Source: Desulfobulbaceae bacterium UBA2262 (GTDB taxonomy: Bacteria > Desulfobacterota > Desulfobulbia > Desulfobulbales > Desulfurivibrionaceae). From it: a stretch of DNA of 5,991 bases. The position numbers and the translations under genes were made by a program. The notes beneath the pieces are model-generated. The model was not told where the DNA came from and did no database searches. It saw only the letters and a list, made by a program, of their open reading frames with translations. Where the stretch lies: NCBI GenBank assembly GCA_002347185.1, contig DDXK01000138.1:1-5991 (forward strand), given 5' to 3'. Within the stretch, counting starts at the first letter, position 1. Every line of letters starts with the position of its first letter. Of this stretch, positions 1 to 5,857 are shown one piece after another.

Positions 1-364
1 CCACGGAAACTTCGCTCAGGCGAACATCAAATTCCTGGCGGATGAGATCGCGCACCATTGCCCGCGTCCACAGGGCAAATTCGAATCTCAACTGGCGCGG
101 ATTGTTGCCGACCACAAGCCGATAAATCCTCTGCATCTGGCTGCCGGTCAACCTGGGAGGGCGTCCGGTTGCCGGCCTGCTGCGCAAGCCCTCTATCCCG
201 TGTTCCCGGTACCTGGTCAACCATTCGTAAATCCGGGCGCGGCTAAAACCCAAAGTCTTTATGACCGCTTCCGGGCTTTCTCCTGCTTCCACACGCTTGA
301 CCGCCCGAATCCGAAGCTCTTCGAGGGTCTTGTGATCCAGTTTGCGTCCATCGAGTTCGTTCAT
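1..364 (-). CDS. IS630-family transposase, N-terminal part (runs off the left edge)
   Basis: This reading frame is open for 121 codons from ATG at 364-362 down to the window edge, so only the N-terminal portion is visible. The protein begins MNELDGRKLDHKTLEEL. Residues about 14-60 form a helix-turn-helix (EAGESPEAVIKTLGFSRARI, then YEWLTRYREHG). A basic linker follows (GLRSRPATGRPPRLT, about 59-73). A second DNA-binding segment at about 75-121 contains FALWTRAMVRDLI and ends in the S-E-V-S-V helix. This order is typical of IS630/Tc1-mariner-like transposases, which bind the element's ends and cut and paste it at TA dinucleotides. The catalytic DDE domain lies outside the window, so it cannot be told whether the gene is intact. 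No ribosome-binding site precedes the ATG. The terminal inverted repeat could not be defined, because only one end is present. Confidence 0.85.
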   Translation of the reverse strand, partial: MNELDGRKLDHKTLEELRIRAVKRVEAGESPEAVIKTLGFSRARIYEWLTRYREHGIEGLRSRPATGRPPRLTGSQMQRIYRLVVGNNPRQLRFEFALWTRAMVRDLIRQEFDVRLSEVSV

Positions 365-370
365 GACCGC

Positions 371-399
371 AGTATAACATATGTTCTCTAAATTATGAA
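371..399 (-). promoter_or_regulatory. Candidate promoter for the transposase gene
   Basis: Read on the minus strand, a -35-like TTCATA (399-394) is separated by exactly 17 bases from a -10-like TATACT (376-371). The -10 ends only six bases before the ATG at 364, so a transcript from this promoter would have almost no leader. That would also explain the missing Shine-Dalgarno sequence. The area is AT-rich and prone to chance matches, so this is a moderate-to-weak call. Confidence 0.35.
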
Positions 400-445
400 C
401 TAATTAATATGGAGTCGGAATAGTAAGCTCGATTCATGGTCACAT

Positions 446-747
446 TCAACCTTTGTTGAACTCATCTTTAAATCGCCTGACACTATCAAAAATCTGCTTG
501 AACGGCGGAAGCTCATTGAAAAAATGGCCGTCTGCATCCATTCGTAGTCCTGCTTCCACGCCTGCACGTTACCGGCTGCCGGAATCAGTCTTAGATCGCC
601 CTGATGCACCGTGCTGTAATCGACCCAGACCAGCCTGAAAATACCTGGGGATGCGCGGCGACCCGATCGAACGGTTCCCTGCCTTTCGCCGCTCTGACGG
701 CTTCCTTTTTTTACGAGGCGCCTGATGTCTACCAGTTGAAAGTGACG
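446..747 (-). pseudogene. Remnant of an unrecognised gene, C-terminal part with a frameshift
   Basis: On the minus strand one frame stays open from just after a TAG at 750-748 and reads like real protein, including RRASPGIFRLVWVDYSTVHQ, GDLRLIPAAGNVQAW and KQDYEWMQTAIF. At a run of six T (minus strand; 519-524) the protein-like reading jumps to another frame: FNELPPFKQIFDSVRRF, then KDEFNKG and a TGA at 448-446. Restoring one T (T7) joins them smoothly as ...MQTAIFFNELPPFKQIF..., so a one-base loss is the simplest explanation. No convincing start codon or N-terminus is visible; the stop at 748 may mark further decay. The ending pattern (D-Y-x-x-M-x-x-x-I-F-F-x-E-x-P-x-F, then a charged helix) resembles the tail of some small nucleotidyltransferase- or toxin-like proteins, but I do not recognise the family with confidence. 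It lies between an IS element and another broken gene, which suits a decaying accessory region. Confidence 0.45.
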
Positions 748-750
748 CTA

Positions 751-895
751 TTTTGTCTCTCGGGCAGGGTTGATTATTTCCCGTTTTTTGCTCTATGCGC
801 AACCTCGGATTTGAGCTTCTAGCGAAAGGGCTTGTGTGGCGCGATTGATTTTGAGGTCAATCCCAGTCTATGTTCTCATGATCGCAGAATTTCAC
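751..895. other. Non-coding stretch between the gene remnant and the ATPase promoter
   Basis: I see no convincing reading frame here on either strand. One small feature is an inverted repeat, GATTGA (843-848) with TCAATC (857-862), spaced by eight bases and lying about 35 bases upstream of the candidate -35 of the ATPase gene. It could be an operator, but six-base arms are common by chance. Confidence 0.3.
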
Positions 896-897
896 CT

Positions 898-925
898 TTG
901 AGGGCTGTGTTAGGGGTGGTATACT
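898..925 (+). promoter_or_regulatory. Candidate sigma70-type promoter of the AAA+ ATPase gene
   Basis: A -35-like TTGAGG (898-903) lies 16 bases from a -10-like TATACT (920-925), about 30 bases upstream of the GTG start at 957. The predicted transcript start near 931-933 gives a leader of about 25 bases that carries the AGGGAG ribosome-binding site. Position, spacing and matches to consensus agree with each other. It is unproven. Confidence 0.5.
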
Positions 926-926
926 T

Positions 927-949
927 TCCCTAAGCTTCAACTTTAGGGA
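927..949 (+). promoter_or_regulatory. Inverted repeat covering the ATPase Shine-Dalgarno sequence
   Basis: TCCCTAA (927-933) and TTAGGGA (943-949) are perfect 7-bp complements separated by nine bases. The right arm contains most of the AGGGAG ribosome-binding site (945-950), six bases before the GTG start. If transcription begins at or upstream of about 927, the RNA would hide its own ribosome-binding site. If it begins near 932, the repeat would act only as DNA, for example as an operator overlapping the start region. Confidence 0.4.
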
Positions 950-956
950 GATTCCC

Positions 957-2419
957 GTGATCGCGACCACATCCGAACTCATTACCGTGCTGCGCCAGTA
1001 CAACCCTTGGTGGCGTGGCGCACCATCCGCCGATCTGCCGGACTGGCGGCGGAGAGCCTTTCACGACGTCCTTGCCTGGATGCAGTCGCCGCCCGCGCCT
1101 CGGGCTCTTCTCCTCTCCGGTGCCCGGCAGGTTGGCAAGACCACCCTGTTTTTGCAGGTGATCCAGGCCCTGATCGATGGCGGTGTTCCTCCCAACAAAA
1201 TCCTCTATGCCACCTTCGATCATCCCCTTCTCAAACTGCTGGGGCTGGATGGACTTCTCAAGCTTGGCGGGAATTCGAGCCGGAGAGCGAGGGGATTGAA
1301 TACCTTTTCCTCGACGAAATCCAGACCATCCGCGATTGGCAGACCTGGCTGAAGTTGCAGGTGGACTTCGAGAAGAAGCGGCGCATCGCCGTCACCGGCT
1401 CGGCCACGCCTCTGGTAACCGATGGGCAGGAGTCCGGGGTCGGGCGCTGGCACACCCTGCGACTTTCCACCCTCTCTTTTTTTGAATACCTGCAACTGAA
1501 GCAGGTGGCCGTGCCGCCTCTGCCGGAGCTCGATTCGCTGGCCCGGCTCTTTGATTGGCAGCCGGGCCGGTTCGCCGCTGTGGCTGCGGATGCGGCGTCG
1601 TTGGTGGCCCATTTCCACGAATATCTGTTGCGGGGCGGCTTTCCGCAAAGCGCCCTGATGGGGAGCGTGACCGCTGCCCAGAAACTGCTGCGCGAGGATA
1701 TTGTGGACAAGGTATTGAAGCGGGACATGACCGCCCTCTTTGGGGTGCGCCATGTGCTGGAGCTGGAGCAGGTTTTCCTCTATCTTTGCCTGTATGGCGG
1801 CGGCCTGCTCGACATACAGGCCCTGTGCAGGGATCTGGAGCTGAAAAAGCCCACGGTCAACAACTTCATCAACCTGCTCGAATCGACCCACCTCATCTAC
1901 AAGCTCAAACCCTTTGGCTACGGCAAGGAGATTCTGCGTGCCCGTTACAAAATATATCTGGCCGATGCCGCCATCTCGCCTTCGGTGCTGCTCAGGGGAA
2001 CATCACTCCTCGAAGACCCGGCTGGCCTGGGATTGGCGGTGGAAACAGCCTTGTTCAGGCATGTCTTTGCCTGCTATTACAGTCAGAGCGTAGGATTTTC
2101 GTACTGGCGCGGCAAACGGGATCGCGAGGTTGATATTGTCGCCGAAATCGAGGGGCGGCTGATTCCGTTTGAGGTCAAATACCGTTCGCGGAACACCGGC
2201 GCGGGAGAGTTGAAGGGGCTGACCGAGTTCTGCCAGGCGCGCAATGCCGCCCGTGGGTATGTAATCACCCGCGAGATGCAGGATTTCTCCATCCTGCCCC
2301 TGGGATTTGAGGTTGAGACCAGGAGTGGCAAGGTTCCGGCCTGTATTGCGAAGATCCCGGCGCCGCTTGCCTGTTACTGGCTGGGGAATACCGAGCTGGA
2401 CACGCTGGCAGGGGAATAG
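957..2419 (+). pseudogene. AAA+ ATPase, AAA_14/DUF4143 type, interrupted by a frameshift
   Basis: The first 103 codons start at GTG 957, preceded by AGGGAG at 945-950. The frame then shifts near 1263-1266 and continues to TAG at 2417-2419; the joined product would be about 487 residues. The Walker A motif GARQVGKTT is at residues 55-63. After the break come WREFEPESEG, Walker B YLFLDEIQ (about 116-123) and a sensor-like VTGSATPL (about 146-153). The motifs LSTLSFFEYL, YLLRGGFPQ and LKRDMTALFG are typical of this ATPase family. A DUF4143-like C-terminal domain has D393 followed by EVK (406-408), resembling a PD-(D/E)XK fold. Such proteins are common in variable genome regions and their substrates are mostly unknown. 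Without the shift, translation ends at a TGA at 1350-1352, after the Walker A but before the Walker B. Adding one base (for example CTT TGG CGG GAA) restores the frame. No slippery heptamer is visible, so mutation or a sequencing error is more likely than programmed frameshifting. Confidence 0.85.
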
Positions 2420-2534
2420 GGAGCGGAGAGGTCGCGGTCGCTCCTGCGCTGTTGTCGGCCGCCCTGAATGAGTCCAGGCCGGTCAGATGATCCCCCCTGA
2501 TGGGACACACTCCTTATGGCTAAAGCTGGGCAAG
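2420..2534. other. Spacer downstream of the ATPase gene
   Basis: I see no gene, repeat family or clear regulatory site between the ATPase stop codon and the bidirectional terminator. Frames crossing it are short and do not resemble protein. Confidence 0.4.
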
Positions 2535-2570
2535 AAAAAACCCGCTTTCCGTTGTCGGAAGCGGGTTTCT
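2535..2570. terminator. Bidirectional intrinsic terminator between the ATPase gene and tRNA-His
   Basis: AAACCCGCTTTCC (2538-2550) pairs with GGAAGCGGGTTT (2557-2568) around a six-base loop, with one bulged T. Read on the minus strand the stem is followed by a run of six T (2540-2535, partly within the stem), which suits termination of the tRNA-His transcript. Read on the plus strand it is followed by TTTCTGTATCTT, a weaker tract that could end the ATPase transcript. Confidence 0.8.
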
Positions 2571-2601
2571 GTATCTTGCCGGACTTTGCCGGATTACTTT
2601 A

Positions 2602-2679
2602 TGGGGTGAGCGATGGGACTTGAACCCACGACCGCCGAGGCCACAACCCGGTGCTACCACCAGCTGAGCTACGCTCACC
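2602..2679 (-). tRNA. tRNA-His (anticodon GTG)
   Basis: On the minus strand the sequence folds as a tRNA. The acceptor stem GTGAGCG pairs with CGCTCAC, with an additional G at -1 facing a C at position 73, the hallmark of bacterial tRNA-His. The anticodon stem CCGGG/CTCGG holds the loop TTGTGGC with anticodon GTG. The T arm is GTGGG-TTCAAGT-CCCAT. The 3' CCA is encoded (2604-2602). The D arm is slightly unusual: GCTC faces TAGC, so one of four pairs (C13-T22) is a mismatch and the usual A21 is G. The gene carries its own promoter upstream and a terminator about 35 bases downstream. No second copy of its 3' end is visible in the window, so there is no sign of an integrated element using it as an attachment site here. 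Confidence 0.96.
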
Positions 2680-2690
2680 ATACATGGTCT

Positions 2691-2709
2691 CCCATCCGGG
2701 GAGGATGGG
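2691..2709 (-). other. Hairpin in the tRNA-His precursor leader
   Basis: CCCATCC (2691-2697) and GGATGGG (2703-2709) are perfect 7-bp complements around a five-base loop, located between the tRNA promoter and the mature 5' end at 2679. It is not followed by a T tract and so is not a terminator. It may shape the precursor for RNase processing. Confidence 0.5.
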
Positions 2710-2719
2710 GAACGGCCCT

Positions 2720-2748
2720 TTTATAATCAATCAGCCGCAAATGCGCAA
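2720..2748 (-). promoter_or_regulatory. Candidate promoter for tRNA-His
   Basis: On the minus strand TTGCGC (2748-2743) lies 17 bases from TATAAA (2725-2720), followed by the GC-rich stretch AGGGCCG. A GC-rich segment just after the -10 is typical of stable-RNA promoters under stringent control. The promoter sits between the zinc-ribbon stop codon (2774) and the tRNA, so the tRNA need not depend on read-through. Confidence 0.5.
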
Positions 2749-2773
2749 GGCTAAATCTCCGCTCCTGGCGCGA

Positions 2774-3427
2774 TTAGACCTCTTTGCCGCAGTGCTTGCA
2801 GACCTTGGCCTGGGCCTTGATGATCTCCATGCAGTAGGGGCATTCCTTGAGGTGATTTTTTTCGAGGAGCTGCTTGATGGCGATGTTGGCGGCCATTTCG
2901 ATCTCGCTGTGCACGAACTTATGGTTGCGGATCGGGTCGATGCACTCAAGGTTGTTCAGATCCACGAGCAGTTCGCAGGCGCGATTGCGGGTCGGGAGGT
3001 CCGCGCAGTTGTCCAGGACAAGGCAAAGGGCAGGCTGGAGGTTCTTGTCGGCTACGCAGGTATCGAGCTCCTTGGTGAACCTGACCTCGTTGTGATAGCG
3101 CTGATTCTGTTTTTTCATCCCTTCGATGTCGATGATCGACCCGGTGAAGGCCTGCGCGCTGCCGACCATCATGGCCTGGCCGGTCTTTTCCCCCGGCAGG
3201 AGCATGTAGCGGCAGGAGGCGCTGTGGCCGTAGCGTTCCTCGAACTCCTCCCAGCTCCTGGCAAAGAGGGAGCACTCGTCGTTCAGGCAGATAAAAAGGA
3301 CGTCAGACCCCCAGCCCAGCCCGTCGCCGATGTGAAAGGGCGGGGCCTCGCAGCAGGAAAGCCTGGTGCCGCAATGGGGGCAGTGATGAACCTCGCTGGC
3401 CAGTTGTATGCATCGATCAATATCCAT
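2774..3427 (-). CDS. Conserved-looking protein with two zinc-ribbon cysteine clusters, function unknown
   Basis: The protein has 217 residues from ATG at 3427-3425. The first cluster is C16-P-H-C19 with C47 and C52 (CLNDEC). The second is at the C-terminus, C196-P-Y-C199 and C210-K-H-C213, in the common short zinc-ribbon form (ECPYCMEIIKAQAKVCKHCG). Between them is a soluble, mainly helical-looking region (about 80-190) that includes ALCLVLDNCADLPTRNRACE and NHKFVHSEIEMAANIAIKQL. There is no signal peptide or membrane segment, so it is probably cytosolic. The ATG is chosen because GGAGGAAG (3443-3436) lies eight bases upstream; a TTG at 3463 would add 12 residues and place this site inside the gene. 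The protein may bind zinc and act as a structural or regulatory partner, but no catalytic motif is visible and I do not assign a function. The downstream neighbour, tRNA-His, has its own promoter. Confidence 0.88.
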   Translation of the reverse strand: MDIDRCIQLASEVHHCPHCGTRLSCCEAPPFHIGDGLGWGSDVLFICLNDECSLFARSWEEFEERYGHSASCRYMLLPGEKTGQAMMVGSAQAFTGSIIDIEGMKKQNQRYHNEVRFTKELDTCVADKNLQPALCLVLDNCADLPTRNRACELLVDLNNLECIDPIRNHKFVHSEIEMAANIAIKQLLEKNHLKECPYCMEIIKAQAKVCKHCGKEV

Positions 3428-3756
3428 GGTTCTGACTTCCTCCGTGCTCGCCGGTGAGGGCAAGAATTTTTACGTTGTCGGATCTTTTGCTCTTTCGGAA
3501 GGCCGCCACGGGAAAATCGGGAGCCGGGGCAAAATATCTGAGGTGGCAGGAGTCTCTGCCCGCTGATGTCGGTGGATCTTCACTATTTCAGCAATATCTT
3601 CAACGCTGCACAATAATGCACAATTGAACGCAGGTCAATGTTGCTCTGGTTTCCCCTGGCAAATAGGGAGCCGGCGGATGTTTAGGGAGGATGGCGCGGC
3701 TTTGGCCGCAGCTTCTGGGGAGCGGGTGGCTTCCGCTGCCTGGACAGGAAATGGTC
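3428..3756. other. Upstream half of the spacer between the zinc-ribbon gene and purM
   Basis: I find no convincing gene here. The open frames lack normal start signals and do not look like protein. The recognisable element is a tandem 8-bp repeat at 3607-3624, listed separately. No strong promoter for the zinc-ribbon gene is evident on the minus strand. Confidence 0.4.
3607..3624. repeat. Two direct copies of TGCACAAT, 10 bp apart
   Basis: TGCACAAT occurs at 3607-3614 and again at 3617-3624, so the copies start exactly 10 bp apart, one DNA helical turn. Such spacing puts both on the same face of the helix and suits paired binding of a regulator. It lies about 180 bp upstream of the zinc-ribbon start and 130 bp upstream of the candidate promoter at 3757. 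No regulator is assigned. Confidence 0.5.
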
Positions 3757-3786
3757 TTGAGATTCTTCTGCAAATAGGAGTACAAT
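3757..3786 (+). promoter_or_regulatory. Candidate sigma70 promoter for the purM leader or a small RNA
   Basis: TTGAGA (3757-3762; five of six to consensus) is separated by 18 bases from TACAAT (3781-3786; five of six to consensus). It is the best-looking promoter in the spacer and points towards purM. Transcription would start near 3793, about 20 bases before a small ORF with a strong ribosome-binding site. The transcript would run into the hairpin at 3953-3990. Confidence 0.5.
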
Positions 3787-3813
3787 TTTTAAAACTTTCA
3801 GACGGGGAGGGGG

Positions 3814-3915
3814 ATGAAAAACGAGGGGCCGGACCGGGCCGCCGTCCTCCTGCCTTCCCGTGGTTTTCTGCGAATTTCCAGGAAATTCATTGACTTTTTG
3901 GGGCGCGGCAATTAA
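3814..3915 (+). CDS. Possible 33-residue leader peptide upstream of purM
   Basis: ATG at 3814 is preceded by GGGGAGG (3804-3810), a strong though closely spaced ribosome-binding site, and the frame stays open for 33 codons to TAA at 3913-3915. The peptide begins MKNEGPDRAAVLLPS and is basic, with five arginines. There is no signal peptide, membrane segment or run of one repeated codon. It lies between a good promoter and a terminator-like hairpin, and its stop codon is eight bases before the segment that can disrupt that hairpin. The geometry suggests a regulatory leader ORF, but an ORF this short can arise by chance and I recognise no homologue. Confidence 0.3.
   Translation: MKNEGPDRAAVLLPSRGFLRISRKFIDFLGRGN
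3872..3888. promoter_or_regulatory. Perfect 17-bp dyad, candidate operator
   Basis: GAATTTCC-A-GGAAATTC is a perfect inverted repeat with 8-bp arms and a single central base. A one-base centre cannot form an RNA hairpin, so a DNA-binding dimer is the natural reading. It ends two bases before the TTGACT at 3890, where a bound protein would affect a promoter. It also overlaps the 33-codon ORF. The regulator is unknown. Confidence 0.55.
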
Positions 3916-3918
3916 AGA
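3890..3918 (+). promoter_or_regulatory. Second candidate promoter upstream of purM
   Basis: TTGACT (3890-3895; five of six to consensus) lies 17 bases from TAAAGA (3913-3918; a poor -10). Transcription would start near 3925, giving a leader of about 100 bases that still contains the hairpin at 3953-3990 but not the small ORF. The strong -35 and adjacent dyad support it; the weak -10 argues against it or for activator dependence. Confidence 0.4.
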
Positions 3919-3923
3919 TTAGC

Positions 3924-3990
3924 CCGCCTCCAAAACCAAGATGAATAGATTGCGCACCCCCTGCCGAGGTGGTGCGTTCTGATTTTTTTT
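3924..3990 (+). promoter_or_regulatory. Terminator-like hairpin with an alternative pairing partner in the purM leader
   Basis: Bases 3953-3962 pair with 3967-3976 around the loop GCCG: nine pairs and one C/T mismatch. The stem is followed by TTCTGA and then eight T (3983-3990), 35 bases before the purM start. Upstream, CCGCCTC (3924-3930) can pair with GAGGTGG (3966-3972), seven pairs including one G-T wobble. This would consume the right arm of the hairpin. The two structures exclude each other, the pattern of terminator and antiterminator. Against it, the T run begins six bases after the stem, later than in an ideal intrinsic terminator. No known purine riboswitch core is visible. It may instead be the 3' end of a small RNA. 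Confidence 0.45.
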
Positions 3991-4024
3991 ACGATTGAAA
4001 AAATGGGGTCACGGTAAAAAGAGT

Positions 4025-5083
<1,059 letters not shown>

Positions 5084-5113
5084 GGCCGGCCTCGACTCCT
5101 GGCTGAACAGTGG

Positions 5114-5153
5114 AAGGCCTTCAGGCGCGTCGTCGCCTGGAGGCCTTTTTTTT
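5114..5153 (+). terminator. Strong intrinsic terminator of purM
   Basis: AAGGCCTTCAGGCG (5114-5127) pairs with CGCCTGGAGGCCTT (5134-5147) over 14 positions with one G-T wobble and a six-base loop, followed by a run of eight T (5146-5153). It starts 31 bases after the purM stop. Read on the other strand it has no T tract after the stem, so it serves purM only, even though it lies just beyond the end of the converging mogA gene. Confidence 0.93.
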
Positions 5154-5160
5154 GCTGGGG

Positions 5161-5676
5161 CTAGCGCACCCCGCAATCTCTGCTGCCGCCCTTGATTTTA
5201 TAGATGGCGTGGGCAAGGGCGGGGAGTACGGCTTCAAGATTTTCCCTGGCGGCCTTTTCGCTCCCCGGCAGGTTGATGATCAGGCTCTCCTTCCTGATCC
5301 CGGCAATGCCGCGGGAAAGCATGGCGTTTTGGGTTTTTTGCAGGCTGGCCAGGCGCATGGCCTCGCCGATGCCGGGTATTTCCCGATCGAGAAGGGGCCT
5401 GGTCGCCTCCGGGGTCAGATCGCTGGGGGCCACGCCGGTGCCGCCGGTGGTGAGGATCAGGTCGATTCCCTCTCCGTCCACCCAGGTCGTGATGCTTTCC
5501 CGGATCTGCTCGATGTCGTCCGGCACGATTTTGCCGGCGCTCACGGCAAAACCCTCTGCGGCCAGCATGGCCCGCAGGCGCGGGCCGCTGGTGTCTTCGC
5601 GTTCCCCCCGGGAGCCCTTGTCGCTGATGGTGAGGACAGCTGCGCTGTATGCCGGCATCTTCTCTTTCTTGCTCAT
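5161..5676 (-). CDS. mogA: MogA/MoaB-family molybdenum cofactor biosynthesis protein
   Basis: Proteins of this family bind molybdopterin; MogA adenylylates it with ATP ahead of molybdenum insertion, in the cytosol. The product is 171 residues, normal for the family. AAVLTISDKGSRGEREDTSG (12-31) is the N-terminal signature. VPDD (51-54) and TTGGTGVAPSDLTPEAT (76-92) form the active-site region, including the conserved GGTG and D86. LPGS (136-139) and a C-terminal helix (NLEAVLPALAHAIYKIKGG) complete the fold. ATG 5676 is chosen because AGGA lies about 12 bases upstream and the family start is matched; a TTG at 5721 would add 15 atypical residues. A TTGACT at 5721-5716 may be its -35, but no good -10 accompanies it. 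MogA and MoaB paralogues are hard to separate by eye, so the symbol is provisional. The gene converges with purM and diverges from murJ. Confidence 0.92.
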   Translation of the reverse strand: MSKKEKMPAYSAAVLTISDKGSRGEREDTSGPRLRAMLAAEGFAVSAGKIVPDDIEQIRESITTWVDGEGIDLILTTGGTGVAPSDLTPEATRPLLDREIPGIGEAMRLASLQKTQNAMLSRGIAGIRKESLIINLPGSEKAARENLEAVLPALAHAIYKIKGGSRDCGVR

Positions 5677-5741
5677 GGTCGTGGCTTCCTGGGGATGATG
5701 GGAAAAAGTTAATAAAGTCAAGCAGCTAATGGGAATGGGAG

Positions 5742-5770
5742 TTGTCTTCTCGCCGGCAACCTGCTATTTT
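5742..5770 (+). promoter_or_regulatory. Candidate promoter for murJ
   Basis: TTGTCT (5742-5747) is separated by 17 bases from TATTTT (5765-5770); each matches four of six consensus positions. Transcription would begin near 5777, leaving a leader of about 80 bases before the ATG at 5858. The spacing is ideal but the hexamers are ordinary. Confidence 0.35.
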
Positions 5771-5857
5771 GGGCGCAGGGAGGCCCCTGGGGTGGTGTGG
5801 CGTCGGGCCGCCATGCGGGAAGCCGCTGGCGGGCAAGCAGAATGGTTTCTAATGTAA

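Noticed and set aside
1230..1270. Programmed -1 frameshifting in the ATPase gene
   Set aside because: No X-XXY-YYZ slippery heptamer or downstream stimulatory structure is visible at the join, and frameshifting between Walker A and Walker B is not a known strategy in this family.
1220..1891. 223-codon open frame on the minus strand
   Set aside because: It is antisense to the ATPase gene and its composition (rich in Q, G and R) does not resemble a protein family.
2602..2679. tRNA-His as the attachment site of an integrated island
   Set aside because: No duplicate of the tRNA 3' end and no integrase gene are visible in the window.
2651..3457. 268-codon open frame on the plus strand
   Set aside because: It lies opposite the zinc-ribbon gene and overlaps tRNA-His. 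The zinc-ribbon frame has clear cysteine motifs and a ribosome-binding site, so this is its antisense shadow.
3624..3893. 89-codon frame with a TTG start in the purM spacer
   Set aside because: It has no ribosome-binding site and no protein-like pattern, and it crosses the promoter at 3757 in a different frame from the better-supported small ORF.
3895..3990. Known purine-type riboswitch upstream of purM
   Set aside because: The conserved core bases and three-way junction of guanine/adenine riboswitches could not be found; only the two alternative helices are evident.
5110..5712. 200-codon open frame on the plus strand
   Set aside because: It begins within the purM terminator and runs opposite mogA, so it is a shadow.
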